From Aliiglaciecola lipolytica E3 (GTDB lineage: Bacteria; Pseudomonadota; Gammaproteobacteria; Enterobacterales; Alteromonadaceae), in contig NZ_BAEN01000059.1 of the NCBI RefSeq assembly GCF_000314975.1, positions 1-64,000 on the forward strand: a stretch of DNA of 64,000 nt, written 5' to 3'. Positions 7,677 through 16,301 of the stretch are shown here, piece after piece. Made by a program: the position numbers and the translations under genes. How positions within the stretch are numbered: position 1 is the first letter of the stretch; the number at the start of each line of letters is the position of its first letter. The notes under the pieces are model-generated. The model saw nothing but the letters and a program-made list of their open reading frames with translations. It had not been told where the DNA came from and made no database searches.

Positions 7677-10409
7677 ATGACATTTATTTTTAGCCCCATA
7701 TTTAAAGGATTGAATCGCAAGACTAGTTTGCTAGTGGCGATTTGCACTGTCCTGTTTGGGTGTGGTGGCGAAAAACAACTTGTTTCTTCTTCGCAAGAAC
7801 CCGATCCTGTCGTGATCGACGTGCCCATTGCTTATGTTAAGCGCCCGATTCCTCTCGATGAAGATGGCAATTTAATCACTGGCGATTTGCGTCAACCTTT
7901 TGAATTTTTGCCAGGCGCTGCTTTGTATATAAAGTCTCGCGCGTCTGCTAATGCTTTAGAAATCAATATTACGGATCGTGCTTTTTATACGCCAGAACAG
8001 ATTGAGCAGGCAAGTGAAGAAAACCCGCTAGCAGGTTACGATGTAAAAGATGTCGATGTGTCATATGATTCGCAGCGTCTGGTATTTGCTATGCGCGCAC
8101 CAGAGATTGAAGATGCTGACGAAGACGAACAGCCTACCTGGAATATCTGGGAATACGATCGCAGTTCAGATCAATTACGACGCATTATCAGCTCTGATAT
8201 TCAAGCTGAAGAAGGACAAGATACAGGCCCTGTTTATCTACCAGACGGACGCATAGCCTTTAGTTCTACCCGTCAAGCGGGTAACCAAGCAATATTGTTA
8301 GATGAAGGCAAACCTCAATACCAAGGATTGGATGAAGGCTTAGATGAATATGCATCAGTGATCCACGTTATGGATAGTGACGGCACAGATATACAACAAA
8401 TATCATTTAATCAAAGTCATGATTTAGACCCGATAGTTCTCAGCAATGGAAAAATTCTATTTAGCCGTTGGGATCAAGCGGGTAATAATGACAGCATTAA
8501 TTTATACCAAATGAACGCCGATGGTTCAGGCTTGGAAATACTGTATGGTCGCCATAGTCACGCTAGCGATCGAAGCGACGACCCTTTACAGTTTGTAAAG
8601 GTGCGAGAACTCCAAGATGGCACAATTTTAAGTGCGTTGCGACCATTCACCAGCGACACTATTGGTGGCGATTTTGTCAGTATTGATTACTTAAATTTCA
8701 TCGATAATACACAACCAATTGCATCTCAAACTGGTTTATCTGGCCCCGCACAAACGCCCGTGTTATTTGACAATATCACTATAGATGGCAGTCTTTCCCG
8801 CGGTGGTCGATTTGCGTCAGTTTATCCGCTTTGGGACGGCAGTAGCCGTGTTATTTTTAGTTGGAGCCAATGTCGAGTTTATGATCCTGAGCAAATTATT
8901 GCCGAAGGTGAAGTCGTCGAGCGTAAAATAATACCTTGTGATGACTCCCATGAAGACAACCCGGACATTGAAGAAGCTCCCCTACTATTTGGCTTATGGA
9001 TGTATGACGGTATTGAAAACACACAGCTTCCAATAGGTGTACCTGTTGAAGGGGAAATGTACACAGAAGCATTGGCAATGGAAGAACGTCCTTATCCTAA
9101 CGATGCGCAAATTGCAGAAGAATATGAACAAACCTTAGCTGATGAAAACTTAGCGAAAGTACATATTCGTAGTGTTTACGATTTTGCTGGTGTTGATGCC
9201 TCGGCACAAGGAATAGCGGTGTTGTCAGATCCAACTCAAACACCTGCTTTACAGCGTCCTGTGCAGTTTTTAAGAATAGTTAAATCGGTATCAATTCCAG
9301 ATGAAGATGTGAGGGATTTTAACGCCTCAGCTTTTGGTCGAAGCCGAAACCAGTTGATGCGTGAAATTATAGGATATGTACCAGTACAGCCGGACGGTTC
9401 GGCGTTGTTTGAAGTGCCGGCAAACTTGCCTCTGGCATTTAGTTTAGTGGATATTGACGGAAAACGTGTTGGTGCGCGTCATCAAAACTGGCTGCAATTT
9501 GCGCCAGGAGAAGTAAAAACTTGCAACGGCTGCCATTCGCAACAAAGTACGTTGCCCCACGGTCGTCTTGATGCAGAAGCTGAATCAATAAACTTTGGTG
9601 CGCCAACAACAGGAGCCCCATTCCCTAATACTAACCCCGTATTATTCGCGGACATGGGTGAAACCATGGCGCAAACGGCAGGACGTATCAATGGCGTGAA
9701 TTACCCGACTCCTGATCTTGAATTTGTTGATATTTGGACTGATCCTGACTTAGCTACACCCGCAGAGTCATTCTATTACGCGTACGCTAACCTATCGTCA
9801 CCTTTACCTGTTACCACAGCTTGCGCTACCAACTGGACAAATCTGTGTCGAATACAAATAAATTATCCCGATACTATTCATCCTATTTTTGAAGTAAATC
9901 GTGAAATATTAGCGGATGACGGCATGACAGTGTTGGAAGATAGAACCTGCACCAGTTGCCATTCTCCAACTGATGAAGCGGAAATGGCTCGCGTACCACT
10001 TGCGCAATTAGATCTCAGTGGCTCAATTTCAACCGACAATCCAGACTATTTAACCAGTTACCGAGAGCTCATGTTTGCAGATTCGGAACAAGAGTTAAAC
10101 GAAGGAGCAATTGTTGATCGTTTAGTGCAAGTGTTTGATGCCAACGGTGACCCTGTTTATGAATTAGATGAAGACGGAGAGTTGATTCTCGATGGCGAAG
10201 GTAACCCAATTCCTGTATTTCGAACTGTGACAGTGGCAAATACCATGAGCACTAATGGCGCACGTAATAGTGCCGCCTTTTTCGATATGTTTGCAGCGGG
10301 CGGTAGTCATCAGGCGTGGTTAAGCAAAGCAGAACTAAAACTTATCGCTGAATGGCTGGATATTGGCGCTCAATACTATAATAATCCCTTTGCAGCTCCG
10401 GCAGACTAG
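7677..10409 (+). CDS. HzsA-like PD40 lipoprotein with two c-type heme motifs
   Basis: A 910-residue protein. The signal ends in the lipobox LFGC, so it is an envelope lipoprotein. Residues of about 120-330 show WD40-like PD40/TolB beta-propeller strands (VDVSYDSQRLVFAMR, LPDGRIAFSSTR, LSNGKILFSRWD, YQMNADGSG). This layout, with a C-terminal cytochrome part, matches proteins annotated as related to the hydrazine synthase alpha subunit (HzsA). Heme motifs CNGCH (616-620) and CTSCH (758-762) are clear. Real hydrazine synthesis belongs to anammox bacteria and is not implied. The next gene follows almost without a gap, so this gene probably heads the long plus-strand operon. An AAGG site lies 13 bases upstream of the ATG, rather far. 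Role unknown; periplasmic redox chemistry or heme-based sensing is a guess. Confidence 0.8.
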   Translation: MTFIFSPIFKGLNRKTSLLVAICTVLFGCGGEKQLVSSSQEPDPVVIDVPIAYVKRPIPLDEDGNLITGDLRQPFEFLPGAALYIKSRASANALEINITDRAFYTPEQIEQASEENPLAGYDVKDVDVSYDSQRLVFAMRAPEIEDADEDEQPTWNIWEYDRSSDQLRRIISSDIQAEEGQDTGPVYLPDGRIAFSSTRQAGNQAILLDEGKPQYQGLDEGLDEYASVIHVMDSDGTDIQQISFNQSHDLDPIVLSNGKILFSRWDQAGNNDSINLYQMNADGSGLEILYGRHSHASDRSDDPLQFVKVRELQDGTILSALRPFTSDTIGGDFVSIDYLNFIDNTQPIASQTGLSGPAQTPVLFDNITIDGSLSRGGRFASVYPLWDGSSRVIFSWSQCRVYDPEQIIAEGEVVERKIIPCDDSHEDNPDIEEAPLLFGLWMYDGIENTQLPIGVPVEGEMYTEALAMEERPYPNDAQIAEEYEQTLADENLAKVHIRSVYDFAGVDASAQGIAVLSDPTQTPALQRPVQFLRIVKSVSIPDEDVRDFNASAFGRSRNQLMREIIGYVPVQPDGSALFEVPANLPLAFSLVDIDGKRVGARHQNWLQFAPGEVKTCNGCHSQQSTLPHGRLDAEAESINFGAPTTGAPFPNTNPVLFADMGETMAQTAGRINGVNYPTPDLEFVDIWTDPDLATPAESFYYAYANLSSPLPVTTACATNWTNLCRIQINYPDTIHPIFEVNREILADDGMTVLEDRTCTSCHSPTDEAEMARVPLAQLDLSGSISTDNPDYLTSYRELMFADSEQELNEGAIVDRLVQVFDANGDPVYELDEDGELILDGEGNPIPVFRTVTVANTMSTNGARNSAAFFDMFAAGGSHQAWLSKAELKLIAEWLDIGAQYYNNPFAAPAD

Positions 10410-10412
10410 TTG

Positions 10413-11162
10413 ATGGAAGGTATGGCAAAGTGGATCGCCCTGATAGGGTTAGTGTTAGTTATAAATACGGTAAACGCGCAAGAGCAATTACCCGAAGTTC
10501 AGGTTATTGAACCTTATATTGAAATGCGAACCGGCCCCGCAATTGGCTATCCAATTTTCTACGTGGCAGAAAAAGGAGAGTGGATTAGCATCCTCAAGAG
10601 ACGCACGAGTTGGTTTAAAGTGCGTACCCAAAAAGATAAAGAGGGCTGGGTTTCGGTGGATGAGCTGAAACTGACGGTGAACAGTGCAGGTGAGCCAGTC
10701 GAAATTGAAGATGGTAGTTTTAGTAGTTATCAGCAACGTGATTTCGAATTAGGTGCAAGTGGCGGATCATTTGAGGGTGTACCATCGCTGAGTGTTTACG
10801 GGGCTTGGGTGGTAACCGAAAATATCGCCGCAGAGGTAAGTTATAGCCAAGCCTTGGGTGATTTTTCTGAAAATCGTTTTGGGATTATTAGTGTAACTCA
10901 CACCACGTTTCCTGAATGGCGTTTATCACCGTATTTTCGACTCGGTTTAGGACAGATTAAAACCACACCGCGAGCAAATTTGGTGCAATCTGGTGAAGAA
11001 ACCAGAACCAATGATTTGATGGTGGGGGGAATTGGATTGAGATATTACTTAGCACGAAATTTTGTCGTGAAATTTGAATATCAGAACTTACTTGCGCTGA
11101 CAGAGCGTGACGAAAATGAGGAACTTGAAGAGTGGAAACTCGGATTCGCGATATTTTTCTAG
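10413..11162 (+). CDS. SH3-domain outer-membrane beta-barrel protein
   Basis: About 249 residues. It follows the HzsA-like stop by 3 bases, with in-frame starts TTG 10410, ATG 10413 and ATG 10422; 10413 is taken, though no start has a good ribosome site, so translational coupling is likely. A signal peptide (about residues 1-22) is followed by a bacterial SH3 domain (about 25-85; YIEMRTGPAIGYPI, then WFKVRTQKDKEGWV), which often binds peptidoglycan. The remainder alternates polar and aromatic residues and ends in ...LGFAIFF, as outer-membrane barrels do. It resembles the OMP family (TIGR04565 type) that includes the Myxococcus GltA/GltB barrels. The downstream barrel gene overlaps its end by 31 bases. 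Confidence 0.75.
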   Translation: MEGMAKWIALIGLVLVINTVNAQEQLPEVQVIEPYIEMRTGPAIGYPIFYVAEKGEWISILKRRTSWFKVRTQKDKEGWVSVDELKLTVNSAGEPVEIEDGSFSSYQQRDFELGASGGSFEGVPSLSVYGAWVVTENIAAEVSYSQALGDFSENRFGIISVTHTTFPEWRLSPYFRLGLGQIKTTPRANLVQSGEETRTNDLMVGGIGLRYYLARNFVVKFEYQNLLALTERDENEELEEWKLGFAIFF

Positions 11163-11776
11163 GGGCGATTTTAATCAGCGCCAGTAACCTAGCGTTTGCA
11201 CAAGAAGAGCAGCAAACAGGCGTTCAGAATGTAATTGAACCCGATTTGCAACGCAGAGACATCAATGAGTCGAATATTGATACTGAAAACTTCGAAATCG
11301 GTGTGTTTGCAGGAATTATTAGTATCGAAGATTTTTCATCCAGTTCTATCGTTGGTGCGCGTTTAACCTATCACGTAAATGAAGACTTTTTTGTTGAAGC
11401 AAGCTACGGGCAGGCTACTGCTGGAGAAACCAGCTTTGAAATATTGAGCGGCGGCGCGCCTTTTTTAACCGAAGAAGAGCGTGAATATAGTTATTACGAT
11501 TTATCGTTAGGCTATGCCTTAAATGGAGAAGTGTTTTTAACTCGTGATTGGGTATTTAACTCAGCAACGTATTTTACACTAGGTGCAGGAAGTACAGAGT
11601 TTGGTGGAGATAGTCGTTTCACCGTAAGTGTTGGGGCAGGATATCGGTTGTTATTAACTGACTATTTTGCAGTACATGTGGGATTAAAAGACCACATTTT
11701 TAATAGTGAAATTATTGGCGAGGAAAAAGCCACACATAATATCGAATACGGTATTGGTGCTACGTTTTTCTTTTGA
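11132..11776 (+). CDS. Outer-membrane beta-barrel protein (GltA/B-like family)
   Basis: A 214-residue protein starting at a GTG inside the end of the previous gene. AGGAA lies about 8 bases upstream, and this is the only start that gives a full signal peptide ([20 protein letters not shown]). The mature part is made of beta strands such as [15 protein letters not shown] and [20 protein letters not shown], and the protein ends in GATFFF with terminal Phe, a typical barrel-assembly signal. The outer-membrane beta-barrel family seen in Myxococcus gliding clusters is the best match by pattern. It probably pairs with the SH3-barrel gene to form the outer-membrane port of this locus. Confidence 0.75.
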   Translation: METRIRDIFLGAILISASNLAFAQEEQQTGVQNVIEPDLQRRDINESNIDTENFEIGVFAGIISIEDFSSSSIVGARLTYHVNEDFFVEASYGQATAGETSFEILSGGAPFLTEEEREYSYYDLSLGYALNGEVFLTRDWVFNSATYFTLGAGSTEFGGDSRFTVSVGAGYRLLLTDYFAVHVGLKDHIFNSEIIGEEKATHNIEYGIGATFFF

Positions 11777-11808
11777 GCCGAATAACAGAATATTTGACGG
11801 AGTTTGTC

Positions 11809-12321
11809 ATGAATTCAAAACCTTTATCTAACTTTATTTTATTGTTCGTTGTTGTCAGTTCGTTAACCTTATTGACGGCGTTTACGGCAGGTGCAACTGA
11901 ATTGCAATCAGCCCCCGATTTTACCTTGAAAAGTAATACAGGTGAAAACTTACGACTCGAAGAACAGCAAGGCAATGTTGTCATCGTTAATTTTTGGGCA
12001 TCTTGGTGCGCACCGTGTCGTGAAGAGCTACCGCATTTTGATGCGATGCAAAAAGAATATGAAGATCTAGGCTTTACCGTGTTAGCTGTAAACGTCGATG
12101 AGTACCCTGAAAAGGCGAATAATCTATTAAACGATATCCCTGTTAGTTTTCCAGTGTTGTTCGACAACCAAGATCAGGTAAGTAAACTGTATGACGTCAG
12201 AGCAATGCCGACAACTGTAATAATCGACCGTGATGGTAACAAACGTCTAACTCACTACGGTTATAAAAGTGGTGATGAAGCGAAATATGAAACTGTAGTT
12301 AAAGCCTTACTTAGAGAGTAA
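11809..12321 (+). CDS. TlpA/ResA-type periplasmic thioredoxin
   Basis: About 170 residues. The ATG at 11809 is preferred because GGAG lies 7 bases upstream and a signal peptide follows ([21 protein letters not shown]). A thioredoxin fold is plain: [19 protein letters not shown] with a CAPC active site, [13 protein letters not shown], and the cis-proline loop [12 protein letters not shown]. It should reduce or shuffle disulfides in the periplasm, as TlpA and ResA do for cytochrome c apoproteins and other substrates. Its place between barrel genes and the DUF4266/DUF3570 pair suggests a dedicated client, perhaps the Cys-rich DUF4266 tail or the CxxCH proteins; that link is inference. Confidence 0.9.
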   Translation: MNSKPLSNFILLFVVVSSLTLLTAFTAGATELQSAPDFTLKSNTGENLRLEEQQGNVVIVNFWASWCAPCREELPHFDAMQKEYEDLGFTVLAVNVDEYPEKANNLLNDIPVSFPVLFDNQDQVSKLYDVRAMPTTVIIDRDGNKRLTHYGYKSGDEAKYETVVKALLRE

Positions 12322-12341
12322 GTACTAACTATCGTTAAGCA

Positions 12342-12360
12342 AAGAGATATCTCTTAAGAG
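12342..12360. promoter_or_regulatory. Overlapping palindromes upstream of the DUF4266 gene
   Basis: AAGAGATATCTCTT (12342-12355) and CTCTTAAGAG (12351-12360) are both perfect palindromes. They lie in the 50-base gap between the thioredoxin and DUF4266 genes, directly upstream of the ribosome site. The 12-base core AGAGATATCTCT recurs upstream of the TonB receptor at 31577. It could be an operator or an mRNA hairpin affecting translation. Confidence 0.4.
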
Positions 12361-12371
12361 GGTAATTAAGA

Positions 12372-12620
12372 ATGCAAATGAAACAGCGATTGCTTAAAAC
12401 CACGGTTAGTGGATTGATGTTTGCCGGTATCTTGATTTCAAGCGGCTGCGCCAGTATCGAACCTTGGGTTAAGCCCTACGAAAGAGATAACTTAGCGGAT
12501 CCCATTATGAGCGCGAATCGCAATCCCGTGTCTTTTAGTTATACCATGCACGCATTCCAAGCGCGTGAAGGGGCGAGAGGCGCAGAAGGGGGAGCTGGTG
12601 GTGGATGCGGATGCAACTAG
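12372..12620 (+). CDS. DUF4266 mini-lipoprotein with CGCN tail
   Basis: An 82-residue protein. The signal peptide ends in a lipobox-like SSGC at Cys 26, then ASIEPWVKPYERDNLADPIM, the hallmark segment of DUF4266. The C-terminus is Gly-rich and closes with GGGCGCN, placing two cysteines at the very end. DUF4266 genes usually precede DUF3570 genes and thioredoxin genes, as here. The tail suggests thiol or metal chemistry, possibly with the neighbouring CAPC thioredoxin, but no function is established to my knowledge. The next gene starts 13 bases downstream. Confidence 0.85.
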   Translation: MQMKQRLLKTTVSGLMFAGILISSGCASIEPWVKPYERDNLADPIMSANRNPVSFSYTMHAFQAREGARGAEGGAGGGCGCN

Positions 12621-12633
12621 AGTTATTTACACA

Positions 12634-13776
12634 ATGAATAAACGCAGCGTTATTCTTTTTATCCTATTGCAAATTCTGCTGGTTGCTGCATTCAGTAGTT
12701 TTGCCGCAGTTTTGCCTCAGGAACGCGCAGATGTGATGTACCATTCCTATGAGGGGGATGGTATGTCTATTGATGGTCCTTCTGTGTTGGTGCGCAAACA
12801 AATTGGCAACAAAGTCTCCGTTTCTGCGAATTATTATGTGGATATGATATCCGGCGCATCGATTGACGTGCTTGCTACTGCAAGCCCATATGAAGAAGAG
12901 CGCACAGAACACAGTGTAGGAGTTGATTTCTTACATAATAAAACCCTCATGAATCTTAACTTTACTAGTAGTTCAGAAAACGACTTTGAAGCAAGATCGG
13001 TTCATTTCGGTATTTCACAGGACTTTTTTGGTGATCTTACGACCTTGAGTATGGGGTATTCCAAAGGTTGGGATGAAGTTGGTAAACGCGGTGATGAAAA
13101 CTTTTTCGAAGAAGCCGAACGTCAGCAGTTTCAATTTGGTGTAACTCAAGTTATCACCAAAAATATGATTATCGGATTAAATTTTGAAAATATTTCTGAT
13201 GAAGGCTATTTAAACAATCCCTATCGAGCTGTACGTTTTGTTGATCCTAGCGCTGAACGCGGTTATCGTTTTGAAACAGAAGTTTATCCGAATACGCGCA
13301 CCAGTAACGCAGCTGCAATCAATTTAAATTATTATTTACCTTATCGCGCCAGTATATACGGTGAGGCCAGCGTATTTTCTGACACCTGGGGAATTGATGC
13401 CAATAGCTACAAACTTGGTTATATCCATACCTTTGGAGATAATTGGATTTTAGATATGCGAGTGCGGCATTATCAACAAGATAAAGCGGATTTTTATCAA
13501 GATTTATTTGCACGAAGTGCCGAATTTAATTTTCGAGCGCGCGATAAAGAAATGAGTACATTTAGCAATACTTCGATTGGTCTAAGTGTCACCTATGAAT
13601 ATCGTTTCTCACCTAGCTCATGGGTGAAAAAGGGCACAGTCAATTATGAATTAGATCATCTTCGTTTTGAGTATGATGACTTCAGAAATGTCCTAGCTGA
13701 TGCGCCAGTTGGGGAAGAACCACTATTTGAATTTTCTGCCAATGTGACACGCATATTTGTGTCACTGTGGTATTAA
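12634..13776 (+). CDS. DUF3570 outer-membrane barrel-like protein
   Basis: About 380 residues. The ATG at 12634 begins a signal peptide (MNKRSVILFILLQILLVAAF...SSFAA); a frame open from 12565 overlaps the DUF4266 gene and adds only a non-signal leader. The mature start (LPQERADVMYHSYEGDGMSI) and the many amphipathic strands (VSVSANYYVDMISGASID, NAAAINLNYYLPYRASIYGE) match DUF3570, ending FVSLWY as an outer-membrane barrel would. It is cotranscribed with DUF4266, its usual partner. Function unknown; a surface or outer-membrane module. Confidence 0.85.
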   Translation: MNKRSVILFILLQILLVAAFSSFAAVLPQERADVMYHSYEGDGMSIDGPSVLVRKQIGNKVSVSANYYVDMISGASIDVLATASPYEEERTEHSVGVDFLHNKTLMNLNFTSSSENDFEARSVHFGISQDFFGDLTTLSMGYSKGWDEVGKRGDENFFEEAERQQFQFGVTQVITKNMIIGLNFENISDEGYLNNPYRAVRFVDPSAERGYRFETEVYPNTRTSNAAAINLNYYLPYRASIYGEASVFSDTWGIDANSYKLGYIHTFGDNWILDMRVRHYQQDKADFYQDLFARSAEFNFRARDKEMSTFSNTSIGLSVTYEYRFSPSSWVKKGTVNYELDHLRFEYDDFRNVLADAPVGEEPLFEFSANVTRIFVSLWY

Positions 13777-13793
13777 GGTACTAGGAGTACCAG

Positions 13794-14330
13794 GTGAAAT
13801 ACATGAACATGTCCACTTTTATCGCAGCACTGTTACTTTTGTCAGTTGCATTTCAAAGTTCAGCTCAACAGTCAGCAGATACGGATCAGCAAACGGTTGC
13901 TAAGCAATTGCAACAATTAAGAAAAGAAGTGATCGCCTTGAATCGTGATCTGTTTGTGCTTGAAGAAGATTTATTATTTCCATCTAGCACACAAGTCGTA
14001 GTGTACCTTTCAGTGGATGTAGGTACTTACTTTAAGTTAGATTCTGTAGAACTGAAAATTGATGACAAAGTGGTAACCGAATTCCTTTACACCGACCGTC
14101 AAGTTGATGCGCTTTATCGAGGCGGCGTACAACGTTTACACATTGGAAATTTAGCACAAGGTGATCATCAAATCAGTGCTTTTTTCATTGGTTTAGGTCC
14201 AGAAGGTAGAGAATATAAACGCGCTGCAACCTTTAATTTCAAAAAAGAGGCAGACGCTAAGGCACTTGAGCTAAAAATCAGTGATTCCAGCGTTAAACAA
14301 CAACCTGAATTTACCGTGGTAGAGCTTTAG
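13794..14330 (+). CDS. Periplasmic component of the trans-envelope locus
   Basis: A 178-residue protein starting at GTG, with AGGAG 6 bases upstream. A signal peptide (FIAALLLLSVAFQSSA) is followed by a coiled coil of about 35 residues (QQTVAKQLQQLRKEVIALNR) and a beta-rich domain (VVVYLSVDVGTYFKLDSVEL, HQISAFFIGLGPEGREYKRA). I recall similar proteins being labelled AraC-family regulators in databases; no DNA-binding helix is visible and the signal peptide argues against that. It sits between the DUF3570 gene and the large TPR genes and is probably a structural periplasmic part. Confidence 0.65.
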   Translation: MKYMNMSTFIAALLLLSVAFQSSAQQSADTDQQTVAKQLQQLRKEVIALNRDLFVLEEDLLFPSSTQVVVYLSVDVGTYFKLDSVELKIDDKVVTEFLYTDRQVDALYRGGVQRLHIGNLAQGDHQISAFFIGLGPEGREYKRAATFNFKKEADAKALELKISDSSVKQQPEFTVVEL

Positions 14331-14348
14331 TGGCTGGTATTTAAGGCA

Positions 14349-16301
14349 ATGGATAAACGGCTTCATATAGTGCGCAATGCAATTTTTGTTACCCTGTCTT
14401 GGTTGATGGTGAATACGCCGGCTTGGTCTGTGCAAAAATGCGAAACCGTGATGCTAGACAAGGCCTATCAAGAAATTCTGTACTTTTATTTTCAACAAGA
14501 TTTCTATCAAGCACTCACTCAATTTGAGGTTATCCAGCAGGCCTGTCCCAATGCCCTGTCACAAATAAGTCAGCCTGGTGTTGATCCTAATTTGCTCAAG
14601 GGCGGGATTAGTTTGGCATATGGATTAGAAGAACAAGCCGCCGATATTTTCAATCAATTATTGGTGCAAGTGGCAACGCCTGAAACACAAACTCAAGCTT
14701 GGTTTTTGTTGGGAAAATCCTTGTTCGAAAAGCAACAATACGAATTGGCTTCAAGCATCTTAAATAAGATTAACGTCAATAGTGCAGATGAACATTTGCA
14801 AACCCAAGATAAAGACCAGTGGTTATATATCCAAAGTCAGTTATTCAACTGGCAAAATACGCAATCAACCAATGTCGCTCGAGATAACAGCTATTGGCTA
14901 ACTGAGTTATCTGAAGATTCTGTTTACCGTCAATACGTAATTTACAATCAAGGCTTGGCGCAACTGCAATCCAATCAATATGTTCAAGCAGTGGATACTT
15001 TGGAACAATTAGGGACGGCACAAACAAGTATTTTGGATACGTTTCTTGGTGGTTGGTGGTCACCGCTGACGGACGTTGATCAAACCGAAATGGACGCGTT
15101 ACGTGATAGAGCAAACTTAACTATCGGCTATGCTCACCTTAAAAATCAGCAAGGACTAAAAGCACTCAATGCGTTCAATCGTGTACGTTTAGATAGTTTA
15201 GACACTGATTCGGCCTTATTGGGTTATGGTTGGGCTGCGGCGCAACGGGAAGAGTATCAAATCGCGCTATCTGCATGGCAAAAGTTGCAAAGTATGCCAC
15301 GTAGCAACGAATACATCATGGAATCCTATTTAGCTTCTGCCTATGCGTTCGAGCAGGCCTTCGCGCCAACACAAGCTCTAAATAACTTGCAACGAGGGTT
15401 AAAGCGCTTTGCTCAAGAAAAACAAATGTTGCAAAGCCATCAACAAAGTATCAATGATCAATTTTTTCTAAATTTAGCCAAAAATAAAGATTGGTCCAAA
15501 CAGATTCCTTCGCATTTGTCTGAAGTGATGTTGAGCAAAGATTTTCGCAATCAAATGACATGGCTTGAAGAAAGTTTGGCCCTTCAAGCACGCTTTGATG
15601 ATTGGCAGCAACGTTTGCTAACGTTCAATTTGATGTTAGATGAACGCCAGCAAGAATCGTTAAAACGTCAACAGGCTCTAAAACAAAACGATTTACTATC
15701 GAAACTTGCCGAATATGAAGCGCTTCGAGATTCACTAAAAGCCACTTTAGCTAATGCTAACTTGCAACCAAGAATATTGGCCAACGAGGAGGAGCTTGCA
15801 TGGCAGGCACGCCTCGACCGTGCTCAACAACGCCACAAAGATATTACTGAAGGCTGGTTAGCGTTAAATCAAAAGCCGCTCAAACCCCGCTATCAAGCGC
15901 GTTTGCAGCGTCTAGAAGGCATTATGATTTGGAATGCTGCTGAGTCGCTTGCAAAACGTCGTTGGCAAGCACAAAAATTGTTGAATGAAGTAGATACTTT
16001 GATAGCGAAAACTGCAAAGCAACAAGCTCAATTGGTTGCGCAACTTAATCAAACTCCTGAATATCAAAGTCAACGTCAACGAATTATGCAATTGCAACAG
16101 GATTTGGCAGTCCAGCAGGAGCGTAATCAAGCGTTGCAGACACAACATTTGGCGAATTTAAATGTGCTGTTTATTGAACAAATAAATCAACAAATAGCGC
16201 AATTAGATAGCTATAACTTGCAAGCTCAGTTAGCCCTTGTTCGGTTAAATGATAAGGCATTTAGAAAAGCAGAAGCAGACAGGCAGGGGGCAACAAGATG
16301 A
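14349..16301 (+). CDS. Large periplasmic TPR/coiled-coil protein
   Basis: A 650-residue protein with a signal peptide ending near TPAWS. Residues of about 35-370 form TPR-like helical pairs (YFYFQQDFYQALTQFEVIQQ; AWFLLGKSLFEKQQYELASS; YGWAAAQREEYQIALSAWQK). From about 400 on it is strongly coiled coil, rich in Gln, Leu and Ala. Its position beside the AglT-like TPR lipoproteins suggests a role like GltD or another periplasmic scaffold of the Agl-Glt machines; this is an analogy from order and type. Its stop overlaps the next start (ATGA). Confidence 0.65.
   Translation: MDKRLHIVRNAIFVTLSWLMVNTPAWSVQKCETVMLDKAYQEILYFYFQQDFYQALTQFEVIQQACPNALSQISQPGVDPNLLKGGISLAYGLEEQAADIFNQLLVQVATPETQTQAWFLLGKSLFEKQQYELASSILNKINVNSADEHLQTQDKDQWLYIQSQLFNWQNTQSTNVARDNSYWLTELSEDSVYRQYVIYNQGLAQLQSNQYVQAVDTLEQLGTAQTSILDTFLGGWWSPLTDVDQTEMDALRDRANLTIGYAHLKNQQGLKALNAFNRVRLDSLDTDSALLGYGWAAAQREEYQIALSAWQKLQSMPRSNEYIMESYLASAYAFEQAFAPTQALNNLQRGLKRFAQEKQMLQSHQQSINDQFFLNLAKNKDWSKQIPSHLSEVMLSKDFRNQMTWLEESLALQARFDDWQQRLLTFNLMLDERQQESLKRQQALKQNDLLSKLAEYEALRDSLKATLANANLQPRILANEEELAWQARLDRAQQRHKDITEGWLALNQKPLKPRYQARLQRLEGIMIWNAAESLAKRRWQAQKLLNEVDTLIAKTAKQQAQLVAQLNQTPEYQSQRQRIMQLQQDLAVQQERNQALQTQHLANLNVLFIEQINQQIAQLDSYNLQAQLALVRLNDKAFRKAEADRQGATR

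Noticed and set aside
7677-10409. Hydrazine synthase function for the HzsA-like protein
   Set aside because: Only the PD40 and cytochrome layout is shared; partner subunits and the anammox setting are absent.
11760-12167. 135-residue open frame antisense to the thioredoxin gene
   Set aside because: It overlaps a clear TlpA-type gene on the other strand and has no recognisable features.
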